Part shown: piece by piece, positions 25,929 through 33,904 of the stretch
Numbering within the stretch: the stretch's first letter is position 1
How the letters are laid out: every line of letters starts with the position of its first letter
Assembly: GCA_900557405.1 (NCBI GenBank)
Contig: USSF01000005.1
Coordinates: 1 to 54,155, forward strand
DNA: 54,155 bases
From: an uncultured Prevotella sp.
GTDB taxonomy: Bacteria > Bacteroidota > Bacteroidia > Bacteroidales > Bacteroidaceae
Reading direction: 5' to 3'
Notes under the pieces: model-generated
Database searches by the model: none
Told to the model about the DNA's origin: nothing
The model's input: the letters and a program-made list of their open reading frames with translations, nothing else
Made by a program: the position numbers and the translations under genes

Positions 25929-26124
25929 CACAGCTTCCGTAAGTTTTTACATTCCTGATTGTTTTCGCTGAGTTCTGCTTCTTTCCTTTATTATAAAGAC
26001 GTCTTCTTCTATGCTGACACAAGGTCCAGGCAAACCCTAATGAGAGATTCGGGTTATAAAGCCCTCTCCAATCCATCAAATCAGCCATATTTTATGGATA
26101 AATTGAAAAAATGTTGCGGAAAAA

Positions 26125-26155
26125 TTTGGTAGTTAGAAAAAACTTCGTACCTTTG
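26125..26155 (+). promoter_or_regulatory. Promoter of tRNA-Pro
   Basis: TTTG at 26125-26128, 19 base gap, TACCTTTG at 26148-26155: a near-perfect Bacteroidetes housekeeping promoter, 34 bases before the tRNA. Confidence 0.75.
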
Positions 26156-26189
26156 CACCCGCAATTAAGCAACAAGGGAGTTGCGGATA

Positions 26190-26262
26190 CGGGGTGTAGC
26201 GCAGTTGGTAGCGTTCCTGGTTTGGGACCAGGCTGTCGCAGGTTCGAGTCCTGTCACCCCGA
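26190..26262 (+). tRNA. tRNA-Pro (anticodon TGG)
   Basis: The acceptor stem CGGGGTG pairs with CACCCCG (26255-26261), discriminator A. The anticodon stem CCTGG/CCAGG encloses the loop TTTGGGA with anticodon TGG at 26223-26225. The T arm is GCAGG TTCGAGT CCTGT. The CCA end is not encoded. It lies directly upstream of an AT-rich restriction-modification pair, but no copy of its 3' end was found beyond that pair, so it gives no evidence of an integrase-type insertion. Confidence 0.95.
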
Positions 26263-26265
26263 CGA

Positions 26266-26299
26266 AGAGAGAATAATTCAGGTTATTCTCTCTTTTTTT
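26266..26299 (+). terminator. Terminator of tRNA-Pro
   Basis: Perfect 10 bp stem GAGAGAATAA/TTATTCTCTC with a 6 base loop, followed by seven T, immediately after the tRNA. Confidence 0.88.
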
Positions 26300-26337
26300 A
26301 TTTTGCGTGTTTGATGTGTGTTTTGAAATATTTGTAG

Positions 26338-26345
26338 TACTTTTG
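26338..26345 (+). promoter_or_regulatory. Putative -7 box of the restriction-modification operon
   Basis: TACTTTTG at 26338-26345, 27 bases before the endonuclease start codon. A TTTG at 26310-26313 is 24 bases upstream, a little too far for a standard -33 element. Confidence 0.4.
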
Positions 26346-26372
26346 TGTTGAATTATAATAAAACGCAAATTT

Positions 26373-27782
26373 ATGTTGCCGTATAATGATAAAGATATAA
26401 CGTCTATATTCAACTATAGCAAGCAGTTGATAAACAAGTGTCTGCGTGATTTCGTACCTGATGCTAAAGAACAAAAGGGTAAGGGTGGCTTAGGACAATT
26501 GGTTGAAGAGCTGTTTTTCAAATACGATGTTAACAGCCGTCAGGAAGCAGACTTTGCATTTGTTAATGCAGAGCTGAAGTGTACGCCATTGAAATTGGCT
26601 GTTAATGATGGCGATTTTTTGATAAAGGAACGTCTTGTATGTAGCATGATAAACTATGCTGAGGATTGGGACAAGAGTTTCGAGCAATCGCATTTCTACA
26701 AGAAATGTTTGGTTATGCTCATTATGTTTTATCTTCATCAGGGCGGTGTGTCAAAACTCGACTTGCATTTCTTGTTTGCTGTCTTATGGAGGATTCCGGA
26801 GAAGGACCTTCTTATAATCCGCAATGATTATGAGACAATTATAACAAAAATCCGCAATGGGCAGGCGGAAACGCTGTCTGAGGGAGACACGATGTATTTG
26901 GGTGCGTGCAGAAAGGGGCAGAAGGGCGATTCGCTTATGGCGCAGCATGGTAGTGACATCGGGGCGCCCAGGCGTGCATGGAGCTTGAAGACGGCGTATA
27001 TGCGTATCGTTCTTGACGGAGTGAAGAAAAACAATGTGGATGGTGCTTATTGCAATTATGACCTCGAATCAACGGGTTTGGAAGAGCTTGTCTCGGTTGA
27101 TGAGTTGCGGAAGCGCTCTTTTGACGAGGTGATTAAAGACCGTTTCGCTCCTTATATGGGGCAAAGTTATTCTGATATTTGTTGCAAATTAGGTATAAAC
27201 CCGCTGACGGCAAAGTCAAAATATTTTGTTATCGCAAATGCTATTGCAGGCAACGGAAAGATTGGTAATGTGAATCATTCGGAAGAGTTCGTCAAATCCG
27301 GTCTGACAATGAAAACCGTCCGTGTTGGCAAGAATGGCGGAATTAAGGAAAGCATGTCGTTTGAGAATATAGACTACAGGGAAGTCTATGACTGCGAAGA
27401 ATGGGTTGATTCGCGGCTTTATGAATTGTTTACGAGCCGCTTCATGTTCGTGGTATATAGAGAAACGGATAATCAGCTTACATTGCCCGATGGAAAGACG
27501 GAGCCGGAATACAGGTTGGACAAGGTCGGGTTTTGGACAATGCCGCAGTCCGATTTGGAGGTTGCAATGCAATATTGGGAGAATATCAAGCATTGTGTGA
27601 TGAATGATAATATTTCTCCGGATTCTTTCTGGGGCATAAAAAAGGACAAAAACTTCCATGTCCGTCCCAAGGCGGCTTTGGCAAAAGATATGGTGGAAAC
27701 ACCTTGCGGAACTAAGGCAAAGAAATATAGTTATTGGTTTAATGCTAAATATGTAAAGAATATTATCGACAATGAAATATAA
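26373..27782 (+). CDS. Type II restriction endonuclease, Sau3AI/MutH-like
   Basis: 469 residues, close to Sau3AI (489). The N-terminal MutH-like domain has the conserved GKGGLGQLVEELFF (36-49) and the catalytic D-x6-ELK set: Asp60, Glu67 and Lys69 in DFAFVNAELKCTP. The C-terminal half (from about 230) looks like the second MutH-like domain that binds a second site. By family it should cut at GATC, and the linked cytosine methyltransferase fits M.Sau3AI-type protection; the recognition sequence is inferred. Its last 11 bases overlap the methyltransferase start. AT-rich codons contrast with the flanking genes, a sign of transfer. Confidence 0.82.
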   Translation: MLPYNDKDITSIFNYSKQLINKCLRDFVPDAKEQKGKGGLGQLVEELFFKYDVNSRQEADFAFVNAELKCTPLKLAVNDGDFLIKERLVCSMINYAEDWDKSFEQSHFYKKCLVMLIMFYLHQGGVSKLDLHFLFAVLWRIPEKDLLIIRNDYETIITKIRNGQAETLSEGDTMYLGACRKGQKGDSLMAQHGSDIGAPRRAWSLKTAYMRIVLDGVKKNNVDGAYCNYDLESTGLEELVSVDELRKRSFDEVIKDRFAPYMGQSYSDICCKLGINPLTAKSKYFVIANAIAGNGKIGNVNHSEEFVKSGLTMKTVRVGKNGGIKESMSFENIDYREVYDCEEWVDSRLYELFTSRFMFVVYRETDNQLTLPDGKTEPEYRLDKVGFWTMPQSDLEVAMQYWENIKHCVMNDNISPDSFWGIKKDKNFHVRPKAALAKDMVETPCGTKAKKYSYWFNAKYVKNIIDNEI

Positions 27783-29142
27783 TATAGACGAGGTTTTAGA
27801 AACGGAAAGCGGAATGTTGTATGAGCCTGTTGCCAGATATTCTCAAGTTGTTCACAGGAGGTTTAAAGAGCTAAGTCTGTTTGATGATGGTTCTTTGCCT
27901 CAAGTGTCTGCAGGAGATATAAAGGTCGTGGAACTGTTTGCCGGTGTGGGTGGATTCCGTATCGGACTGGAGCGTGCTTCAAGGCAATTTCGGACAATAT
28001 GGAACAATCAGTGGGAACCGTCTACCAAGCGACAGGATGCCAGTCTTATATATTGTCGTCGTTTTGGTGTGGATGGGCATTCAAACGAAGATATAGCAAC
28101 AGTCCCGACGGATGAAATCCCTGACTGCGACCTTCTTTGTGGTGGTTTTCCTTGCCAGGACTATTCGGTTGCTACAACATTACAGCGTTCTGGGGGTATA
28201 GAGGGGAAAAAAGGTGTGCTCTGGTGGCAGATATATCGTATTTTGAAAGAAAAGGGTGGTAGCCGTCCTCGTTATCTCATGTTGGAGAATGTGGACAGGT
28301 TGCTCAATTCGCCAGCGAAGCAGCGTGGCAGGGATTTTGCAATAATATTGTCTTCTTTGTCAAGTTTGGGGTATGCTGTGGAATGGCGTGTGATAAACGC
28401 TGCGGAATATGGTATGCCACAGCGTCGCAGACGGACATATATTGTTGCGTACAAGGATTCCACTTCTTTGTACAAATGTTTTTCTAACATGGATGATAAA
28501 TACTCGTGGATAACAGATGAAGGTGTCATGGCGAAGGCTTTTACTTGTGTGCCTAAGGATGGAAAGACGTCTTCTTTTGTTGTCGGTGATGATTTGGCTG
28601 ACGTTTCTGACAATTTCAATAAAGGAAAGAAAGAAAGTCCTTTTAGAAACTCTGGTATAATGTGCGATGGTCATGTCTATACCATGGATACGATTCCTGC
28701 ATACAGTGGGGACTATATTACTCTCGGGGATGTTCTTGTGGATGAAGAGTTGGTTCCTGAAGAGTTCTTTGTAACAGACGAGGATTTGCCCAAGTGGAAA
28801 TATCAAAAGGGGTCTAAATCGCTGATGCGCATCAATAAGGCAAATGGGTACGAATACAAATACAGTGAGGGGGCGATGGCTTTTCCCGATAGCCTTGATA
28901 AGGCTTCCCGTACTATTATTACAGGTGAAGGTGGTGCCGGGCCATCTCGTTTTAAACATATAATAAGAACTGAAAGTGGAAGATATCGTCGACTCGTACC
29001 TGTGGAGTTGGAGCGGCTGAATATGTTTCCGGATAACCATACGTTCGGGTCTAGTGACTTGCGTCGCGCTTTTCTTATGGGCAATGCCTTAGTGACAGGT
29101 ATAGTCGAGCGTATCGGTATTGTTTTGAAAGAAAGAATGTAG
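27772..29142 (+). CDS. DNA (cytosine-5) methyltransferase of the type II system
   Basis: 456 residues. Motifs in order: I, ELFAGVGGFRIGLE (FAGVGG at 56-61); IV, GGFPCQDYS with catalytic Cys128; VI, ENV at 172-174; VIII, GMPQRRRRTYIVAY; IX/X, RRLVPVELERLNMFPD and LMGNALVTGIVERIG. It methylates cytosine in the shared recognition site, probably GATC. About 50 residues precede motif I, longer than usual. The start at 27772 lies inside the endonuclease gene (11 base overlap), so the two are translationally linked. No controller protein gene is present. DNA returns to GC-rich composition by about 29,230. Confidence 0.92.
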   Translation: MKYNIDEVLETESGMLYEPVARYSQVVHRRFKELSLFDDGSLPQVSAGDIKVVELFAGVGGFRIGLERASRQFRTIWNNQWEPSTKRQDASLIYCRRFGVDGHSNEDIATVPTDEIPDCDLLCGGFPCQDYSVATTLQRSGGIEGKKGVLWWQIYRILKEKGGSRPRYLMLENVDRLLNSPAKQRGRDFAIILSSLSSLGYAVEWRVINAAEYGMPQRRRRTYIVAYKDSTSLYKCFSNMDDKYSWITDEGVMAKAFTCVPKDGKTSSFVVGDDLADVSDNFNKGKKESPFRNSGIMCDGHVYTMDTIPAYSGDYITLGDVLVDEELVPEEFFVTDEDLPKWKYQKGSKSLMRINKANGYEYKYSEGAMAFPDSLDKASRTIITGEGGAGPSRFKHIIRTESGRYRRLVPVELERLNMFPDNHTFGSSDLRRAFLMGNALVTGIVERIGIVLKERM

Positions 29143-29352
29143 TGTTTTTTTTATCTTGTTCGGTTAAACTCCAAAAACGTCAAAAAGACATAATTAAGGA
29201 TGATTTCTTGGAGGAACGGGAAAAATGTAGTATTTTAGCGCTCCCAAAACCGCCGCCAGGCTGTTGATATAAAATATATCAGGCTGTGTATATAATATAT
29301 AAAGGTGGGGTGGGGATGCGAACAAACGAAGAAATTACGCAAAGGAGAATCA

Positions 29353-30180
29353 ATGTATCCTATGACAGACAACGACAACATACAGAGGGAAGAAGAAAAG
29401 AAGGAAGGAATGGTGCTGCGCACCGAAGGTCTCGTGAAGCAATACGGCAAGCGGACCGTGGTGAGTAATGTCTCCATCAACGTGAGGCAGGGGGAGATTG
29501 TGGGACTGCTCGGTCCGAACGGTGCCGGAAAGACCACGTCGTTCTATATGACCACCGGACTCGTGGTGCCTAACGCCGGACATATCTATCTCGACGACAA
29601 GGACATCACCGACTATCCCGTCTACAAGAGGGCAAGGGCCGGAGTGGGTTATCTACCGCAGGAGGCGAGCGTGTTCCGCAAGCTGAGTGTGGAGGATAAC
29701 ATCATGGCTGTGCTCGAGATGACAAAACTCTCGCGCAAGGAGCAGCTGGAGAAACTGGAGACGCTGATCGACGAGTTCGACCTGCACAAGGTGAGGAAAA
29801 ACAAGGGTGACCGCCTTTCGGGAGGTGAGCGCCGCCGCACGGAAATTGCCCGATGTCTCGCCATCGACCCTAAGTTCATCATGCTCGACGAACCGTTTGC
29901 CGGTGTGGACCCTATTGCCGTGGAGGATATACAGCATGTGGTGTGGCAGTTGAAATACAAGAATATCGGTATCCTCATCACCGACCACAACGTGCATGAG
30001 ACGCTGAACATCACCGACCGTGCCTACCTGCTCTTCGAGGGAAGAATCCTCTTCCAGGGCAGCCCTGAAGAACTCGCCGCCAACCAGATTGTGAAGGAGA
30101 AATACCTCGGAGTGGACTTCGAGCTGAAGAAGAAGAACTTCCAGGAGGTTGACGAGAGAAAGAGGAGTAGAAGGAGTTAA
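29353..30180 (+). CDS. lptB: LPS export ABC transporter ATPase
   Basis: 275 residues. Walker [11 protein letters not shown]-loop [13 protein letters not shown], signature LSGGERRR, Walker [14 protein letters not shown] and the switch His in [10 protein letters not shown]. The sequence is typical LptB, which drives LPS from inner membrane to the LptC-A-D bridge with LptF and LptG (not in this window). A Bacteroidetes-style N-terminal extension of about 20 charged residues precedes the ATPase, and a basic C-terminal tail ([17 protein letters not shown]) follows. Start at 29353 (MYPMTDND) or the Met at 29362; an earlier in-frame ATG at 29305 is less likely. The OstA-like gene at 42.9 kb acts in the same process. 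Confidence 0.92.
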   Translation: MYPMTDNDNIQREEEKKEGMVLRTEGLVKQYGKRTVVSNVSINVRQGEIVGLLGPNGAGKTTSFYMTTGLVVPNAGHIYLDDKDITDYPVYKRARAGVGYLPQEASVFRKLSVEDNIMAVLEMTKLSRKEQLEKLETLIDEFDLHKVRKNKGDRLSGGERRRTEIARCLAIDPKFIMLDEPFAGVDPIAVEDIQHVVWQLKYKNIGILITDHNVHETLNITDRAYLLFEGRILFQGSPEELAANQIVKEKYLGVDFELKKKNFQEVDERKRSRRS

Positions 30181-30192
30181 AAAATCCTAATG

Positions 30193-30225
30193 TTTAGGTC
30201 TTTACACCTTTTATAATTAATTTTG
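30193..30225 (+). promoter_or_regulatory. Promoter of tig
   Basis: TTTA at 30193-30196, 21 base gap, TAATTTTG at 30218-30225. The transcript would carry a leader of about 120 nt that includes GC-rich inverted repeats around GGCGCTAAACGGCG. Confidence 0.5.
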
Positions 30226-30350
30226 CAACCCTGAAACCCCTTTCGACCGTCTCTGACTACTGATGACGGCGCTAAACGGCGTGTCTGCACGCGTAAAGCG
30301 GGGGGTATGAGAACAGCTAATAATAATTTAAAAAACATAGATAACAGAAA

Positions 30351-31709
30351 ATGAAGATTTCTTTTGAGAATCCAGATAAGGTGAACGGACTGTTGACCTT
30401 GACAGTGGAGACAGCAGATTTCCAGGAAAGAGTAGAGAAGACTCTGAAGAACTATCGTAAGAAGGCAAACGTTCCGGGATTCCGTCCAGGCATGGTGCCT
30501 ATGGGTATGATCAAGAAGCAGTTTGGCGAGGCTGTAAAGGCTGAGGAAATCAACAAGCTGATTGGCGAGGAGATTTACAAGTATATCAACGACAATAAAA
30601 TCAAGATGCTCGGCGAGCCTTTGGCAAGCGAGACACAGGAGCCTGTAGACCTGTCGAAGGACGCACCGTATGAGTTCAAGTTCGATATCGCTGTAGCACC
30701 AGAGTTCAAGGTGTCGCTTACAGGCAGGGACAAGATCGACTACTACACAATCAAGGTGGATGATGAGCTGGTGAACCGTCAGATTGACATGTTCGCATCA
30801 CGTGCCGGCCACTACGACAAGGTGGAGGAGTATCAGGCAAACGATATGCTGAAGGGTGACCTGCGCGAGCTCGACGAGAACGGCAACACCAAGGAAGGCG
30901 GTATCACCGTTGAGGCTGCCGTATTGATGCCGGAGTATATCAAGGCAGAGGACCAGAAGAAGCTCTTCGAGAACGCCAAGCTCGGCGATATCATCACATT
31001 CAATCCGAAGAAGGCATATCCTGAGAGCGACGTGGAGGTTTCTTCACTGCTGAAGGTGACAAAGGAGGAGGCTGCAAACATCACAGCTGACTTCAGCTAT
31101 CAGATCACAGAGATCTCACGCTTCGTGAAGGCAGAAATCAACCAGGAGCTCTTCGACAGCGTATACGGCAAGGACGAGGTGAAGGACGAGGAGTCATTCC
31201 GCAAGAAGATTGCAGAGGGTCTTTCGGCACAGCTCGTGAACGACGGCGACTACAAGTTCCTCGTTGACCTGCGCAAGCATCTCGAAGATAAGGTCGGCGC
31301 CCTGACATTCCCTGACGCTCTTCTGAAGCGCATCATGCTCAACAACAACAAGGAGAGAGGCGAGAAGTTCGTTGAGGAGAACTACGAGCAGAGCATCAAG
31401 GAGCTGACATGGCACCTGATCCGCGAGCAGCTCGTTGAGGCAAACGGCATCAAGATTGACGACAACGATATCCGCGAGACGGCCAAAGAGGCAGCACGCG
31501 CACAGTTCGCCCAGTATGGTATGACAAACATCCCTGAGGAGTATATCGACAACTATGCAAACGACATGATGAAGAAGAAGGAATACGTGGATTCACTCGT
31601 AGACCGCAGCATCGACCGCAAGCTGACCGCAACTCTGAAGAATGTGGTGAAACTCGTGCAGAAAGAGGCAACTCTCGACGAGTTCAACGAAATGATGAAG
31701 GGCGAATAA
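30351..31709 (+). CDS. tig: Trigger factor
   Basis: 452 residues, a ribosome-associated chaperone. The N-terminal ribosome-binding domain has VPGFRPGMVP at 41-50, a variant of the usual GFRxGKxP signature with Met in the Lys position. The middle (about 150-240) corresponds to the FKBP-like domain, poorly conserved as in other Bacteroidetes. The helical C-terminal part forms the substrate-holding arms. It is followed by clpP and clpX in the conserved tig-clpP-clpX order; a hairpin with an internal promoter separates it from clpP. Confidence 0.9.
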   Translation: MKISFENPDKVNGLLTLTVETADFQERVEKTLKNYRKKANVPGFRPGMVPMGMIKKQFGEAVKAEEINKLIGEEIYKYINDNKIKMLGEPLASETQEPVDLSKDAPYEFKFDIAVAPEFKVSLTGRDKIDYYTIKVDDELVNRQIDMFASRAGHYDKVEEYQANDMLKGDLRELDENGNTKEGGITVEAAVLMPEYIKAEDQKKLFENAKLGDIITFNPKKAYPESDVEVSSLLKVTKEEAANITADFSYQITEISRFVKAEINQELFDSVYGKDEVKDEESFRKKIAEGLSAQLVNDGDYKFLVDLRKHLEDKVGALTFPDALLKRIMLNNNKERGEKFVEENYEQSIKELTWHLIREQLVEANGIKIDDNDIRETAKEAARAQFAQYGMTNIPEEYIDNYANDMMKKKEYVDSLVDRSIDRKLTATLKNVVKLVQKEATLDEFNEMMKGE

Positions 31710-31742
31710 AGATTTTTTGATAAAATCTCTTTCAAATATAGA

Positions 31743-31797
31743 GGTTATCTACTTTTTTTATTATCTTTGTATAACGAAAAAGGTAGATAGCCTTTTT
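31743..31797 (+). terminator. tig terminator with the clpP -7 box in its loop
   Basis: GGTTATCTACTTTTT (31743-31757) pairs imperfectly with AAAAAGGTAGATAGCC, followed by seven T that end one base before the clpP ATG at 31800. The loop contains TATCTTTG (31762-31769), a good -7 box for clpP. Read-through and new initiation would thus compete at one site. Confidence 0.6.
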
Positions 31798-31799
31798 TT

Positions 31800-32489
31800 A
31801 TGAAAAAAGAATTAAAACAAAGTATGATAAACGATTTCAGAAAATACGCAACAGGACATCTCGGAATGAGTGGAATGACCGTGGACAGCGTGATGAAGAC
31901 GCAGGCACAGTATGTCAATCCCTACATTCTGGAGGAAAGAACTCTCAACGTGACACAGCTCGACGTGTTCTCCCGACTGATGATGGACCGCATCATCTTC
32001 CTCGGAACGGAAGTTAACGACTATACGGCAAACGTGCTCCAGGCACAGCTGCTGTATCTTGATTCGGTGGATTCGGGCAAGGACATATCGATATACATCA
32101 ACAGCCCCGGCGGAAGCGTGACCGCAGGTCTCGGCATCTACGACACCATGCAGTTCATATCAAGCGACGTGGCGACAATCTGCACCGGTATGGCAGCCTC
32201 GATGGCAGCCGTGCTGCTCGTTTCGGGCACCGAAGGCAAGCGCTCGGCACTGCCACACAGCCGCGTGATGATACACCAGCCGCTCGGCGGAGTGCAGGGA
32301 CAGGCATCCGATATCGAAATCGAGGCAAAGGAGATAATGAAGTTCAAGAAAGAACTCTACACCATCATAGCCGACCATTCGCATACACCATACGACAAGG
32401 TATGGAAAGACTCCGACCGCAACTACTGGATGACAGCCGAGGAGGCAAAGGAGTATGGAATGATTGACAATGTATTGAAAAGGAAATAA
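31800..32489 (+). CDS. clpP: ATP-dependent Clp protease proteolytic subunit
   Basis: 229 residues. Catalytic Ser134 in [11 protein letters not shown] and His159 in [10 protein letters not shown], with the acidic partner in the C-terminal third. The N-terminus is extended (about 40 residues before the usual core), as in other Bacteroidetes ClpP. It forms the barrel that degrades substrates fed by ClpX, whose gene follows after 5 bases. The ATG comes straight after a T run, so the leader from the promoter in the tig terminator would be only about 25 nt. Confidence 0.95.
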   Translation: MKKELKQSMINDFRKYATGHLGMSGMTVDSVMKTQAQYVNPYILEERTLNVTQLDVFSRLMMDRIIFLGTEVNDYTANVLQAQLLYLDSVDSGKDISIYINSPGGSVTAGLGIYDTMQFISSDVATICTGMAASMAAVLLVSGTEGKRSALPHSRVMIHQPLGGVQGQASDIEIEAKEIMKFKKELYTIIADHSHTPYDKVWKDSDRNYWMTAEEAKEYGMIDNVLKRK

Positions 32490-32494
32490 GCATA

Positions 32495-33742
32495 ATGTCG
32501 GAAAGAAGGAAATCAACTAAGGTGTGCAGCTTCTGTGGCAGGGACGAAAGCCAGGTGAAGCTGCTCATCACCGGAATGGACGGATTCATCTGCGACGACT
32601 GCGTGGTTCAGGCATACGAAATCCTCAAGGAGACCGGCGTAATGTCGGGTTCGAAAGGAAAAGGCGGGGATTTCGAGCTCAAGGAAGTGCCAAAGCCGCA
32701 CGAGATAAAGGCATACCTCGACCAGTATGTCATCGGACAGGACGAGGCGAAGCGCTATCTCGCAGTATCCGTATACAACCACTACAAGCGTCTGCAGCAG
32801 AACATTGAAGACGACGGAGTGGAGATAGAGAAGAGCAACATCATCATGGTGGGAAGCACCGGAACGGGAAAGACCCTTCTGGCGCGCACCATAGCCAAGC
32901 TGCTCGACGTGCCCTTCACCATCGTCGACGCCACGGTGTTCACCGAGGCGGGATACGTGGGAGAGGACGTGGAGAGCATCCTCAGCCGCCTTTTGCAGGT
33001 GGCCGACTACGACGTGGAGGCAGCCCAGCGCGGCATCGTGTTCATCGACGAGGTGGACAAGATTGCGAGAAAGAGCGACAATCCGTCGATAACCCGCGAC
33101 GTGAGCGGCGAGGGAGTGCAGCAGAGTCTGCTCAAGCTGCTCGAGGGTTCGGTGGTGAACGTGCCGCCACAGGGCGGACGCAAGCATCCCGACCAGGAAT
33201 ACATCCACGTGGACACAAAGAACATCCTCTTTATCTGCGGCGGAGCCTTCGACGGCATAGAGCGCAAGATAGCACAGAGGCTCAACACCCATGTGGTGGG
33301 CTACAACTCCGTGCAGAACGTGAGCAAGATAGACAAGAAGGACCTGATGAAGTATATCCTTCCGCAGGACCTGAAGTCGTTCGGACTGATACCCGAAATC
33401 ATCGGCCGTCTGCCGGTGCTCACGTATCTCAATCCGCTCGACAGGGAAGCCCTGAGGTCAATCCTCGTGGAGCCGAAGAACTCCATCATCAAGCAGTATA
33501 TGAAGCTCTTCGAGATGGACGGCATCAAGCTCAGCTTCGACGAGGATGCGCTCGACTTCATCGTAGACAAGGCCACGGAGTACAAGCTCGGAGCCAGAGG
33601 ACTGAGGTCGATAGTGGAGAATGTGATGATGGATGCCATGTTCGACGTGCCTTCAATGAAGGTAAAGAAGTTCAACGTGACGCTCGACTACACCAAGAAG
33701 CAGCTCGACAAGGCGCATCTGCAGAAACTGGAGACAGACTGA
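32495..33742 (+). CDS. clpX: ATP-dependent Clp protease ATP-binding subunit
   Basis: 415 residues. An N-terminal zinc-binding domain with Cys11, Cys14, Cys33 and Cys36 (CSFC and CDDC) binds substrates and adaptors. The AAA+ module has Walker A GSTGTGKT at 120-127, Walker [12 protein letters not shown], pore loop GYVG, the ClpP-contact loop IGF-like region (near [11 protein letters not shown]) and a C-terminal small domain with GARGLRSI. It unfolds proteins for ClpP. Tight 5 base spacing to clpP indicates one operon. recQ follows 160 bases later. Confidence 0.96.
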   Translation: MSERRKSTKVCSFCGRDESQVKLLITGMDGFICDDCVVQAYEILKETGVMSGSKGKGGDFELKEVPKPHEIKAYLDQYVIGQDEAKRYLAVSVYNHYKRLQQNIEDDGVEIEKSNIIMVGSTGTGKTLLARTIAKLLDVPFTIVDATVFTEAGYVGEDVESILSRLLQVADYDVEAAQRGIVFIDEVDKIARKSDNPSITRDVSGEGVQQSLLKLLEGSVVNVPPQGGRKHPDQEYIHVDTKNILFICGGAFDGIERKIAQRLNTHVVGYNSVQNVSKIDKKDLMKYILPQDLKSFGLIPEIIGRLPVLTYLNPLDREALRSILVEPKNSIIKQYMKLFEMDGIKLSFDEDALDFIVDKATEYKLGARGLRSIVENVMMDAMFDVPSMKVKKFNVTLDYTKKQLDKAHLQKLETD

Positions 33743-33904
33743 CCGCAGGCCGTAGGCGGACAGGAGTCTGCATACGGACCGGCGTGAAGCGTCTGCAAGG
33801 GACTGTTTTACTACAATCCAAATCAAAAAAACACAACTGGCTGTGTGCCGGGACATACGGACCGGCGCACAGCGGACAAAATAAAAAGGGAAACCGCTTG
33901 TGAT

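Larger units (their letters stand above)
25123..26189. repeat. Repeat island B (gene-free region between GSCFA gene and tRNA-Pro)
   Basis: About 1,070 bases with no credible gene. In order: CCCTCAC element (25164-25305), 93 bp element (25368-25460), 22 bp array B1 (25485-25594), a half palindrome AACGTTGTTTCTTAAT (25631-25646), the shared ~40 bp module (25653-25691), a small hairpin CGGCGAAGCCG, TTCATTC heptamer repeats (about 25706-25780), a CTGTCAAGACACAATCC module also present inverted near 54110, 22 bp array B2 (25819-25928), and a unique stretch leading to the tRNA promoter. An ORF of 60 codons on the minus strand in that stretch has no support as a gene. Confidence 0.75.

Noticed and set aside
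25906..26088. Minus-strand ORF of 60 codons after array B2
   Set aside because: It ends inside the array, has no promoter or start context, and mixes repeat and unique DNA; not supported as a gene.
26240..29230. tRNA-Pro as an attachment site for the restriction-modification island
   Set aside because: No integrase gene is present and no copy of the tRNA 3' end is found on the far side.
26334..29237. Near-identical TGTAGTA-TTTT words flanking the restriction-modification pair as insertion repeats
   Set aside because: Only about 10 of 12 AT-rich bases agree and one copy overlaps the putative -7 box; chance or promoter similarity explains it.
30226..30350. Riboswitch or ribosomal leader upstream of tig
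   Set aside because: There is a 120 nt GC-rich leader with short inverted repeats but no recognised conserved aptamer.
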